NCBI RefSeq assembly: GCF_030272615.1
Contig: NC_081414.1
Location: forward strand, 810,563,069 to 810,627,068
DNA length: 64,000 nucleotides
Direction: 5' to 3'
Source of the DNA: Cryptomeria japonica
Taxonomy: Eukaryota > Streptophyta > Pinopsida > Cupressales > Cupressaceae
The notes beneath the pieces were generated by a model that saw only the letters and a list, made by a program, of their open reading frames with translations, made no database searches and was not told the DNA's origin. The translations under genes and the position numbers were made by a program. Each line of letters begins with the position of its first letter. Position 1 is the first letter of the stretch. Positions 1-9,757 of the stretch are shown here, piece after piece.

Positions 1-129
1 TTAGTTGAGATTTTTGACAAAACTACTTTCAAAGTCATTACTCAAAAATCTATATACTTTACAAAATTTGACTAAACATACAGTATATACATTAGTCAAT
101 GAAATAGTATAATCAAATATACTCCCCTT

Positions 130-390
130 ATCAATATGCTATACAAAACTCTGATTATATGTGCTCGGTGATCAATACTCTGTAATCATTATTCTTTCCT
201 CTATTTCTTTCCTCTGTTCAGTGCTCGGTTCACTGCTCTTGGATACTCTACTTATTCTGCTCATTCTGCTCGATATACTCCCCCTGTATACTACACTCCA
301 CTTGTTTGATACTTTGAATACTACACTCCCCCTGCGTACTTTGATGCTATATATACTCTGATGATATACTCCCTCTTTTTGACAAACATC
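130..390 (-). other. Repeated polypurine-tract-like motifs
   Basis: On the minus strand this stretch holds five variants of a G-rich motif of the form AGGGGGAGTRTA, at roughly 365-375, 320-335, 292-303, 278-290 and 122-132, one preceded by TTTGTCAAAAAGAGGGAG. Motifs of this kind serve as polypurine tracts that prime plus-strand synthesis just upstream of the 3' LTR in many plant LTR elements. The repetition is unusual and most copies may be duplicates without function. The remaining sequence is AT-rich and I see no credible coding frame in bases 1-390. Confidence 0.45.
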
Positions 391-516
391 AAATTTTAGT
401 TACCATTTGGAGGTAGCAACTGATCAAAAATGGATTTGTACTTTGTCTTGGCTTCAGTGAGAGTGACGGAGAGGGCATCCTTGACACTATCCATTAAAGA
501 ATTTTGTGCATTAATA

Positions 517-2663
517 TCAGCCAATAATGGTGTCAGCAAGGTCTTGCTTGGTGACATCAAGCTCTTGGTTAGTGACATCGACTATTTCCACTGTAGATTG
601 TTCACCAGCATTCTTTCTTTGAAAGATGTCCTGCCATTTCTCTTTTGTTTCCTTCTCCACTTCTATATATAGGCCATTCATCAATTTCAAGGCCTTTTTT
701 TTTACTGTAAATTGTGTTTGGTTGTTTGTCAGATGTTCTTTTATTTCAACAACTGACATATCAGGAAAGAGATGCACCAGACTTCTTTCTTTGATTTGTT
801 TCTCCGAGTCTAGGGCATATTTCCATCTGGTTTCAATATGTGCATATAATTCCTTAGGAATAGAATTACATACTTCTAATGGGACCACTCAGAATTTTAG
901 AAGTGTGCAAATGACAGCTTCTTCAATTTGCCTCTTTTCATCAGCAGATCTAGATTCATATTTGACAAATCTGAATCCACCAAATCCACCATTTTCCTTC
1001 AAATTATTACAAAAATTTTCTACACTATGTACATCTACCTTCTTGCTTTTCACAATCTGAAATTTACTTGCATCTTCAGATTTGGTATCACTTGAGTCTT
1101 TTGGCAAAATGAGTCTCCGAGTAGATTTCTTGTAAGTTCTATTTACCTTAGGAATGACAACAGTCTTTTGTTTCTTACTCGGTGATGCAATAAATGCCCT
1201 TGTGTTAGGTCTCTTTGTTGGAGGAGTCGGTAGGGCCATTGAAGTGTCCTGTTTCTTTCTCTTCAACACTTTTCCCTTAGGCAATTTGGTGCTAAGTGTT
1301 ATGGCTGCTTCTTGGGCTTCTGTCTACTCTTCCGTGATGGCTAGAATGCCTTTGATAGGTGTGGAGGAAGACACTTCTCCGAATTTCTCAGTTAATGCCT
1401 TAATCATCTTTGATGCCTTCCTTGTAGCTTTGGGTACTACAACGCTCATCTTTACTTTTTCTTTCACCTCTTCATAGGTTCCATACCTCATCTTGGTAGT
1501 ATGCCTTGGTAGTGTTAGAAATGCATCGATTTGCTGTTGTGTGATATCAAAATCAATCTCGTAACCCATAGGTGACAAAGATTGAATCCTCGGTTCCACA
1601 ACATTCACATAACAATAATCGGTGTCAACTTCAAAACATATTTCATCTTTGTATTTTTCTACTAGCTGGGGTGGAATCCGGTACCTGTTAGGCATTTTCT
1701 CTTGGAACTTGCTGAAGTAATAATCCATTATATCATTAAAGTTATCACCTAACTTCTTGATGAAGTTATTGATCTAATGGGTGATTGGTCGGTGTAGTTC
1801 CCAAATAAATTTACCGACTGTTGAAAAAAAATTCTCAAAGCAGAAAAACATACATACATGTAGTGATCCAAATTTTAGAGTATTTACCGTTTTGTTCTTC
1901 TTCAGCTTCCTGATTGTGTTCAGATTTTCAAACAAGTTCTTCAACAATACTTCACACAAGTCAATTTTCATGCCTTTCTTAACAATTTTGTATGCTAAGT
2001 CCACTGGTGCATAGGGTACACTATTTTCCCTTGCCGATTAGAAGAAATAGTAACCAATTACTCTAATGGCAAATTTGAGTTCAGGATCAGTGACATTGTT
2101 CAACTTCAGACCTCTGCAATCAGATTCTACTCTAGTCAAACTAATCAATTCCTTCTGTGATATAATTTTCTGTGCTCGGGCATGATCATAGCTAGGATAA
2201 CCAGTGATCAAATGAATGATTTCTTTAGTGATCTTAAATGGTTGCTCTTGTAGCCACATGAAATCATCATGCACTCAGCTTAGTACAAACTTGACCCCTG
2301 GGGTTTGAACACACGAGGATAGGTTAGGGCTTCAGTCAATCCCTTGAATTTGATGTGCTCATACTTGCTATCCATTTTACCATTTGTGCACAATTCATCA
2401 TATGCATCTTTGATCTCAACATGATCGAGTTCTTCAACACGGCATTTGGTGAAGAATCTCACATCCTCGACTAACAAGACTCGATCCGGGATGAGTGAAA
2501 AGGCAGTTTTGTCATCCGGTTCAGATGCAATTTTGGGAGTAAAAGAGTATTTTAGTGAGGGCTTCTCTACATTCTTGACAACAATGGGGTCTTGGATCTC
2601 AGGTGCCATTTTGATTTTAGATAAAAATTGACACAGGAACCTTAGGGTTTGAGAACTTAACAA
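517..2663 (-). pseudogene. Second ORF of the five-knuckle element, unknown function
   Basis: A chain of minus-strand open segments (2663-2280, 2274-2038, about 2004-1774, 1728-1324, 1284-889, 888-517) reads as one protein of roughly 700 residues broken by a frame change near 2277 and several stops. The first part starts MAPEIQDPIVVKN and looks globular, with a tract reading PFKITKEIIHLITGYPSYDH. A lysine/arginine/proline-rich middle (about 1280-1130) could be a nuclear-localisation or nucleic-acid-binding region. The last part (888-517) is charged. I recognise no family and no catalytic motif. The general style (globular N half, basic low-complexity middle, charged tail) recalls accessory ORFs of plant retroelements. 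Being sense-oriented downstream of the knuckle ORF, it belongs to the same element. It is not intact in this copy. Confidence 0.55.
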
Positions 2664-3160
2664 ATGGCAGACGCTTCACACTCAGCAAATAATAACAACT
2701 TAATGATTTCGGTAAACCAGCTTAGCAATGCGATGAGATTTGATGTAAATACCTTAGATTTCACTTTGAAGATGGTTTGATCACCTTGATTCGCTCTACA
2801 CTACTTCTCAAAAACTTGGTGAATGAAAATGACCTCGAAGAATGCTTTAAGTACATAATAAACCTTATTGGGCTCCATGCAAGTTAGGTCAAAGACATTA
2901 AATGCACTCAGTTCTACTCAACTTTCTTTCCCTTTTTGAGCTTTAACCGAGTAACCAAATTTCCTTCATATACTGGCTTGACAGGCTTCCTGAATTCACC
3001 GACTTGACAAATTTCTTATAAAGTACTCCAAAAGACTTTGATAGAATTCCAAACTTACTACTACATCTTACTATGTAGATTTTGAATTTAGTACATACTA
3101 AAATAGAAACACTTTAAGATTTAACCTTGTGATAATGCAGTCCCTTCATACCTTTACCGA
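2664..3160. other. Spacer between the two ORFs of the element
   Basis: AT-rich spacer of about 500 bases between the knuckle ORF (ending 3161) and the second ORF (starting near 2663) on the minus strand. It may carry the leader of the second ORF, since no in-frame continuation links the two. I see no further coding or RNA feature. Confidence 0.4.
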
Positions 3161-4513
3161 TTAATTTGGAGTGGGAGCACCTAACTCGGTAGGTAAGGTG
3201 CTTTCTTTATTTGACACAATTTCCTTCTTTCTCCAAATCATCTTTAATTTCTCTTTTATTTCCTCAGTGTCTTCTCTAGGTTGATCTCTACAATCTCCAA
3301 CCAAGTGTCCAACTTTGTGACAATGAAAACATGCCATACCAGGATTTCTCCATGATCTTCGATTGTTCATTCCAAACCTTATAAAGCAGTTGGCACTTAT
3401 ATGTCCATATCTTCCACAACAATCACACCATATCCTTGTATTGTAATCCCATGGTATTGCAGAATATTGTCGGTAAGGATCTGTGTGAGTTCGGTAACCT
3501 CTACTATTTGCTCAGTGTGCAGACCACATGTGGTTCTTTTTCTTAAAACAATACTTCTCGGTACTATGTCCATATCTATTGCAGTTTTTACAAAACCCTT
3601 TGAATTTTGCCTTCCGATAATTGTTAACAGACTTTGTCCTACATTGATTAGATGTGTGACCATATTTATTGCAATTGTAACAATAACCATTGGTCTTAGT
3701 GGCATTTGGTTGCTTACCTTTTCTGATTTGACATATATTGGCAGTATGACCTTGATTTCCATAGTAGTTGCAAATAGGCTTCTTTCTTTTGATGTTCTTC
3801 TTGATTCCAGCTTGCTTTGATGATTCTCCTCTCTCAGTAGTGTAAATTCCCTTCTCGGTAGAGTCTTTTCCTTTATAACCAAGTCCTCCTTCTTTGTAGG
3901 GTCATCTTGTATTCAATTGTTCATCCAACATCTTTGATGCTTCATAACTCTTCTTCAGTGTTTCCTTGGATTTCTTCTCTATTTCAAGTTCATTGCTCAG
4001 CCTTGATACTTCAAGTTTCAATGCTTGATTCTCATCATCTTTCAGATTTGCTTCATGATGTGCATAACCTAGTTGATCTGACAGATTTTGTTGAATCCCA
4101 GTCAACCTTATGAATTCATCATCTTTATCAGATACTAAAGCTTCAAGTTATTGTTTCTTTCTTTCTAGATCTCTTACTTTGTCCTCGGTTGTCCTCAATG
4201 CATCAATATTTCTAGTCATCTGTGTGCTGAAATGTTCATGTTCTCTTTTCATTTCTTTTAGTTGATCAGCCAGTGCTTTGTTATTTTCTTTCAATTGTCC
4301 AATCATTTCTTCAGTCTCTTCAAACATACTATTCTCAGATGATGTCTCAATTTGTTCCACTAACTCTTCAGAGTCCTGCAAATCATCAAATAATCTTCTT
4401 CTCACTTTCAGAGATTTTTGCATTTGCCTTTGCATGTCTGCAATCACTTGATTAGCATGATCCAATTCTTCTTGCAGATACACAATCCTTCGAGATTGTT
4501 TGTAGCCTTCCAT
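3161..4513 (-). pseudogene. Coiled-coil protein with five tandem CCHC zinc knuckles (gag-like)
   Basis: The frame runs from ATG at 4513, 60 bases past the PBS, to TAA at 3161: 451 codons without a frameshift but with stops at 4148-4150 (TAA), 3902-3904 (TGA) and 3512-3514 (TGA). Residues 1 to about 205 are heptad-like and rich in E, K, Q and L, so a long coiled coil is likely. A basic linker follows, then five knuckles: 3731-3772 (CNYYGNQGHTANIC, second Cys replaced by Tyr), 3641-3682 (CYNCNKYGHTSNQC), 3548-3592 (CKNCNRYGHSTEKYC, one extra residue before the last Cys), 3386-3427 (CDCCGRYGHISANC) and 3290-3331 (CFHCHKVGHLVGDC). CCHC knuckles bind single-stranded nucleic acid in retroelement Gag proteins, so an RNA-packaging role is inferred. 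Five in a row is unusual, since plant Gag normally has one or two. No canonical Gag capsid domain was recognised. Confidence 0.75.
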
Positions 4514-4561
4514 TGATAAGATCTTTCTCTTTAGGCAGTTAAACCCTTTTCCAAGATTCAA

Positions 4562-4573
4562 GCTCTGATACCA
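4562..4573 (-). other. Primer-binding site, initiator-Met tRNA type
   Basis: The minus strand reads TGGTATCAGAGC directly after the LTR end at 4576, separated by two bases. This is the standard plant LTR-element PBS, complementary to the 3' end of initiator methionine tRNA. It fixes the element's orientation and shows that 4576-5774 is the 5' LTR. Confidence 0.9.
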
Positions 4574-4575
4574 AT

Positions 4576-5774
4576 TGTTAGGCCCAATATGGAAAGCCAA
4601 TGTACTGAGAGGGGAGGGGTGAATCAGTACTTCAAATCCTTTTATCAACAATATCTTTATTGTTATGCATAAACCAAAAACTATTGTAACATAACATAAA
4701 GCTAAAACAAATAAGTAACAATCATACATGATTCACTCCATAACACATATATTTTGGTTATGCAGAAACTCTTGGTTAGAGAGAAAAACTGCGGTGGGGA
4801 TGGCACCCACAACTTCATTACTGCAATAATAAAGAGTGCTCGGTTAGAGATACATATTTAGCTATTTTTGATAGCTTACCCTATTAGGAGTAACAAGATC
4901 TGTTAGATCTACCTTGCTAAAGGATTTTACAACATTGATCTGAATGCTGCACCTGGTTAGAGGATTTACAATTTATAGACTTGATTAGAGTCTTTTACCC
5001 TATTAAAGGTTTCTCTTACAACTTCAAAATATTACAATAAGACTTTACAAATATCTGCAACTTTACATCTGAAATGTTGTAGCAGATTCTATGTGCTCAA
5101 AATAAGATTACCTTGCCTATAGCATACCTCAGTAACTCATAAAGTAACTTGGTAAACCCTTCTATTTACTTTGTTCTTTGACTGTTCTCTAAAAACCTTC
5201 TCGGTGACCTCTATGTCTCTGTAACAGTCATAATACTCTGTGATTTCTCATGTATCACATAAGTCTTGCTTCATACACATATGCACACACATTTCTCTCA
5301 TTCACATATCTCTCTAACCCTAAATTCATGCTGTATAAATAGATTTCTTATGTCGGTGATTTGATTCATTGCTTCGATCTTACAAACATGATTTCATGAA
5401 TGAATAACCATGCAAAATATTTCATTGGTTAGATGACCTCAAAATTATACAAAATCTATATGTGCAATTTCCAATGCGATAACGGTTCTATGTGCCTTGA
5501 TCTTGTAACACATTTTCATGTGTGTGTCTAGGTTCAATGAATCTGGTAACATGTTTCACTTGGTGTATATCAACTCAGTGTATTATCTTTACTACTCGAT
5601 AGACATGAAATGACACTCGTTAAATAGCTCGGTGTATACTGGGCTTTGTCACTATTTTCCTTCTGTAACCGACTAGACTGTTCATACTGACTAAATATTT
5701 TGGTAGTAGTAACCGACTACAGTATATAGAATACTTTGGATATAAAACTAATGACAATTTGATAAGTAGTAACA
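4576..5774 (-). repeat. 5' LTR of the five-knuckle element (1199 bp)
   Basis: Boundaries are set by short terminal inverted repeats (plus strand starts TGTTAGG and ends TAACA), by the adjoining PBS and by comparison with the related copy at 6634-7766. Both copies keep a TATA-like box in minus orientation (TATTTATA-type, plus-strand GTATAAATAG at 5333-5342 here and ATATAAATAG at 7303-7312 in the other copy). Open frames inside it are not coding. Confidence 0.85.
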
Positions 5775-6633
5775 GTAAGATCTCATACGGACATGTTTAG
5801 TATTGTAAATTCCCCAAACTTGGTGTATTACTAGTTTAGAGTCACCCAAGACTCTTAGTTGCTTAATACCCATCTTCTCCGCGAAGCTTAGACCTTGGAT
5901 CAGTCCCTCTTACTCTACCTAATTATTTGAGCATGCAAATTGTAGACGGAAGGATTTCAAGATTCACTCACTCGAAGGTGAAGTGCAGCAAATCCTAGCT
6001 CCGGAACCTACTTTGCATCTCGTACCGTCAAAGTGTAAGGTTTAGAGAGTAGATGACAATTATTCCTTAGAAAATGGCTCTTTGGTAAACTTTGGGATGA
6101 CCTGGTGTTTATGAAAAATACAATAGTTTCCTAGGTTAGTCGCATGGTAGTTGGAGAATGGATCAGAGTCTATAAATTTATTTAAGAAAACCTCTTGTTT
6201 TGGTGGGATCTCCTCGGTCACTTCCTCATCCTCTAGGAGCTCTATGACTTTTCTTTCTTCATTCAAGATAGAAGTATGAGTGGGTTCAAAATTAATCATG
6301 GCCTTGTCTGCTACATGCTTGGCATGAAGGGCCTCAGAGAGTATTTTGAGTTTGGTAGTGTGCTAAGTGCGAAGGATGAGGTGAGACCAATCTAAAAGAT
6401 AGCCTCCTATCTTGGCAGTATAATCCTCAGAAAGGAAAAGCCCAAAAACAAGAAAGATATCAATGACAACTACTTCTTGGGGTACAGTAATACTAGGACA
6501 CGTGAACAATATTAGCGAGAGGCTTTTGGTAAGACCTGTGGTCTCGACTTATTCCCGTCTAATTGCATGACTCCCCTATTTAAAGGTTCGTACTTGATAT
6601 TAAAAAACTCAGCGATTTGTCTGGGCATGACGA
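5775..6633 (-). pseudogene. Protease C-terminal part and tail of the gag-protease relic
   Basis: On the minus strand the segment next to the solo LTR reads VMPRQIAEFFNIKYE, then VPQEVVVIDI and TAKIGGYLLDWSHLI, matching the relative at 44.2-43.9 kb (IMPRQIADI, IPQEVFIIDL, TTKIGGYLSSDWPHM). These are the flap and C-terminal parts of a retropepsin-like domain. The open segment 6299-6060 downstream (MINFEPTHTSILNEERK) is an acidic tail without a recognised domain. The coding region ends near 6060; 5775-6060 shows nothing clear. Confidence 0.55.
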
Positions 6634-7766
6634 TGTTAGGACCAATATGGAAAGCTAATGTACTAAGAGGGGAGGGGTGAGTCGGTACTCCAAAACTTTT
6701 CTTGAATAATAACTTCACTATTATGCATAAACAGAATAGTGTAGTAACATAAATTAAAGTTAATGCAAATAGATAACGATCATACATGATTCACTCCATA
6801 ACACATATATTTTGGTTAGAGAGAAAAACTACGGTGGGGATGGCACCCACAACTTCACTATTGCAATAATAAAGAATGCTCAGTTAGAGCTACATTTAGC
6901 TATTTCTGATAGCTTACCCTGTTAGGAGTAACAAGATCTATTCGATCTGCCTTGCTAGAGGATTTTACAACATTTATTCTGAATGCTGCACCTAGTTAGA
7001 GGCTTTACAATTTATAGACTTGGTTAGAGTCTTTTACCCTATTAAAGGTTTCTCTTTCAACCTTCACAATATTACAATAAAATCATTACAAATATCTGCA
7101 ACTTTACATCTGAAATGTTATAGCAGATTCTATGTGCTTAGAATAGATTACCTTGCTTATAGCATACCTCGGTAACCCATATAGTAACTCGATAAACCCT
7201 TTTGTTTACTCTATTCTTCGACTATTCTCTGAAAACCTTCTCGGTGACCTCTATGTCTCTGTAACAGTCTTCCTTCATGCATACATGCACTTAACTTATG
7301 CTATATAAATAGATCTCTTAAAATGGTGATCCAATTCATTGCTTTGATCTTACAAACAAGATACCTTGAATGAATAACTAAACAAAATATATCATTGGTT
7401 AGATTGTCCTTGTAATCATACACAATCTTCTAGTGCAATTTCCAATGTAATAACGGTTAGATGTGCCTCGATCTTGTAACACATTTTCATATGCATGTCC
7501 AGGTTCAATGTATCTGGTAACATGTTTCTCACTCGATGTATGTCAACTCGGTGTGTCATCTTTACTACTCAGTAGTCTCAAAAAGATACTCGGTAGATAG
7601 CTCAATGTGTACTGCATTCTGTCACTGCTTTCCTCTGTAACTGACTAGAGTGTACATACCGACTTCTCTATGTGTACCGACTGCATGATTTGATAGTACT
7701 AACCGACTAGAATATATAGTATGACTTTGAATATAAAAACTAATGGAAACTTGATAAGTAGTTACA
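6634..7766 (-). repeat. Solo LTR of the five-knuckle element family
   Basis: About 1133 bp, related over its length to 4576-5774 with many substitutions and small indels. It starts TGTTAGG and ends TTACA on the plus strand. No PBS follows its inner end: the adjacent sequence is protease code of the host relic, so it is a solo LTR (recombination product) and not part of a full element. Flanking pentamers are GACGA (6629-6633) and GATAG (7767-7771), differing by three transitions, which could be an old 5-bp target duplication. Confidence 0.8.
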
Positions 7767-7870
7767 GATAGTAGTGCTAGCTCTGAAATCAATCATAGAA
7801 TTATGCAGGAGCTTATCACCGACTATAAGAGTTAGATAGAATGGGTTAGGTTTGGGCTTACCTTCCATCT
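7767..7870 (-). pseudogene. Retropepsin active-site segment of the gag-protease relic
   Basis: The minus strand reads NPFYLTLIVGDKLLHNSMID followed by FRASTTI, then the solo LTR; the relative at 44.2 kb has FYLSLIIGDKLVHNFMVD then NGASSPIMPR. The Asp is in the right place for the catalytic D-S/T-G-A motif, but the motif reads DFRAS. Inserting one T and dropping one G would explain it, since the frame is kept afterwards. The domain is inactive as it stands. Confidence 0.55.
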
Positions 7871-8890
7871 AAGACTTGGGAGATGTGGTCTTGTTGGTGA
7901 CCACAGTCAGAGAGCATGATTTGTCTGTAGAGTGTTGGGGCTCTCTTTCGTTGCACTCTGGAGCTTTAGCGGAATTTCGGCTTGCACATCCACTAGTGTC
8001 GGATAGGTCCTCTTTCAGTTGATGCTTTTCTTTGGGATGCTAAGGAGAACCCACAGAGATACATTGGCTAGAGCCTTCTTCAGTTGCTCCACCATTTCTA
8101 GTATTGCAGGCACCGATGATTTTGGCTCTCTTGGCTTATAGGGGATGAACTCTTTACTTGGGTATGTGGGGATGACTGTAGGTTGCTCAGGAGCTTTATC
8201 TAGCAGGTGCTCTCCCTGATGTATTCATATTCTTCCCAGTGAAATGTCTTTTCAAGTGGAGATTATAGTTTGATTGTATGAAGGGGGCTCCCTCCTTTAA
8301 GGTAGTTGTGCCATTGGTTAGCACCACATCTTCGTCTTCCATCCAAGAAAATAATATATGATCTAGAGTTATCTATGTTTCATGTTGCATTGACATACCC
8401 TGCATTTGGGCGATGAGGGAAGCGTTATCCATACTAGGGGATGCATAAATAGACTCATCGGGGGTGACACCTAGACCCTGTTGCTCTACAATCTTTTGCT
8501 GTAGATTCCCTCTCGGATAATTTCTTGGTATGTGAGTGTTATTGCGGGGAAAACACCAAGAGTTAGTATCATCCGCTAGATTATTTTAACCCACTGCCAA
8601 CTCCTTGTCGGTGTTGGGGTAAACGATTTGCAAAGGATTGGGGACTAAGACTATTTGGCAATTCAGCTGTCTAGACTTATCGGCATAGTGATTTGCATGT
8701 TGATTATGCTAGTATGGAGGTCAGTTTCCTTGGAAATTTTGCTGAAAAGGGGGTCTAGTAGGTGAGATTTTGGTTGAGAAGGATCTCAACAAGTGTTTCA
8801 TGTCGTTGACCTTTGCAGCTAGAGACAATTGTGGAGGGACATATGTTTGCTAGGGGCTGGGGTAGACATACATATATTATGGGGCAGATG
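7871..8890 (-). pseudogene. Degenerate gag-to-protease linker of the relic
   Basis: Between the gag capsid-like segment and the protease lies about 1 kb of minus-strand sequence with only short open stretches. By position it should encode the nucleocapsid/linker region. I could not identify an intact zinc knuckle in it. Plus-strand frames here are shadows. Confidence 0.35.
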
Positions 8891-9566
8891 TACTAGGGAT
8901 GACCTCTTCAGGAGTTTGGTGAGAAATCTCAAGAGAGACTGGTATGATGGGGTGGGGGGCAAGCTTCCTGATGTCGATCAAATTATTTTCTGCTTGAACT
9001 ACTATGTCGAATGATTATGGGAGGGTGTTGCCTCCTAGAGATTGGATCATCACCAATATGACAGAATTGAAATGCTTTAGGTAAAAGATGAATGCCATAT
9101 CCACAGGAGGGCATGTGGATAGAGGTATTCTTTGCTAGGTCCTCTGGAATCTCAAATTGAATTTTGTGAATGCTTCCTAAGGGGTGCTCTTTATTGTGAT
9201 CAACTGGTGCATCTATGATGATTTGTCGATCTTGTCAGAGAATCTCTAAACTAAATGGTCGCCCAGCTGATCCCAATATGCTATAGTATTATGGCCAGAG
9301 GTTCTGAACCAATCCAGAGCTCTTCCTTTGAAAGAGGCTACGAGCAATCTCAAGGCTACATGTTGCTCGGTAATGTTGTGAACTGTGCAGATACTGGCTA
9401 TATCTTGTAAATGTTCTCCGGGAGTGTTATGACATTCCCTAGTAAACTTGGGTACAACTTTCAGTGCCGCTGCAGGGATTGGCCCCCAGACTACAGGTGG
9501 AGTTGGGGGAATGAGGGGGCTCCTGTTATTCTAAGTCACAAAATTTTTGAGGGGAACGTGTGCCAT
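8890..9566 (-). pseudogene. Gag (Retrotrans_gag-like) of the gag-protease relic
   Basis: A start MAHVPLKNF is visible at 9566-9564, about 170 bases inside the PBS. Downstream the minus strand reads PAAALKVVPKFTRE, then EHLQDIASICTVHNITEQHV and ALRLLVASFKGRALDWFRTS, a clear match to the capsid-type Retrotrans_gag domain and to the copy at 45.97-45.45 kb. Gag forms the virus-like particle that packages element RNA. Several stops occur, for example soon after the start. Plus-strand frames at 8829 and 9411 are shadows. Confidence 0.6.
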
Positions 9567-9733
9567 CGTTGTGAGGGTGAGTACAAGAAAGACTGGTAAG
9601 CTTTGAGAAGAGGAAGATGCAGCCGAATGAACATTCACCAAGGGGGAAAGGAGTAAACTGGGATTTAAGGCTCTTTGACTCTTGGTAAAAGATTTGTGAG
9701 TCATAAACTGGGTCAGGGCTTATTCAAACTATG

Positions 9734-9751
9734 GCTCCATGAGGCGTGCCA
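9734..9751 (-). other. Primer-binding site of the gag-protease relic
   Basis: The minus strand reads TGGCACGCCTCATGGAGC, four differences from TGGCACGCCCGGTGGGAC of the Tat-type element at 50841. It marks the inner end of the relic's 5' LTR, which extends to higher coordinates. Confidence 0.6.
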
Positions 9752-9757
9752 GAAAAA

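Larger units (their letters stand above)
1..5774 (-). mobile_element. Non-autonomous LTR retroelement, five-knuckle family, partial
   Basis: Reading the minus strand from 5774 down: LTR (4576-5774), a primer-binding site for initiator-Met tRNA (4562-4573), a coiled-coil/zinc-knuckle ORF (4513-3161), about 470 bases of spacer, a second ORF of unknown function (about 2663-517) and a run of purine-rich motifs (about 130-375). No protease, integrase or reverse transcriptase is seen in the 4.5 kb downstream of the PBS, so the element looks non-autonomous unless pol lies left of base 1. The PBS type is shared by many Ty1/copia and non-autonomous plant elements. It sits inside an older gag-protease relic, and a solo LTR of the same family lies 860 bases to the right. 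Both ORFs are interrupted by stops or frameshifts, so this copy is dead. The second LTR and target duplication are outside the window. Confidence 0.75.
5775..9757 (-). mobile_element. Old gag-protease LTR relic hosting two later insertions
   Basis: Minus-strand relic of a Ty3/gypsy-type element, present as 7767-9757 (PBS, gag, start of protease) and 5775-6633 (rest of protease and tail), split by the solo LTR at 6634-7766 and cut at 5774 by the five-knuckle element. The gag and protease align residue by residue with the better preserved relative at 43.69-46.03 kb: gag VALRLLVASFKGRALDWF here, VALRLLAASFKGKYLQWF there. No RT, RNase H or integrase is seen in either copy, so the family may be gag-protease only. 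Many stops and shifts make it long dead. Confidence 0.65.

Noticed and set aside
3397..3882. 161-residue ORF on the minus strand
   Set aside because: It is a frame shadow; the neighbouring frame carries four of the five zinc knuckles.
4148..4729. A 193-residue minus-strand ORF starting in the LTR (hydrophobic N-terminus)
   Set aside because: The part above 4576 is LTR and the similar frame at 6512-6787 is in a solo LTR; the true start is ATG 4513, so the apparent membrane segment is not part of the protein.
6634..7766. This LTR as the 5' LTR of a second full element
   Set aside because: No PBS or element internal sequence follows on the minus strand; the flank is protease code of the host relic.
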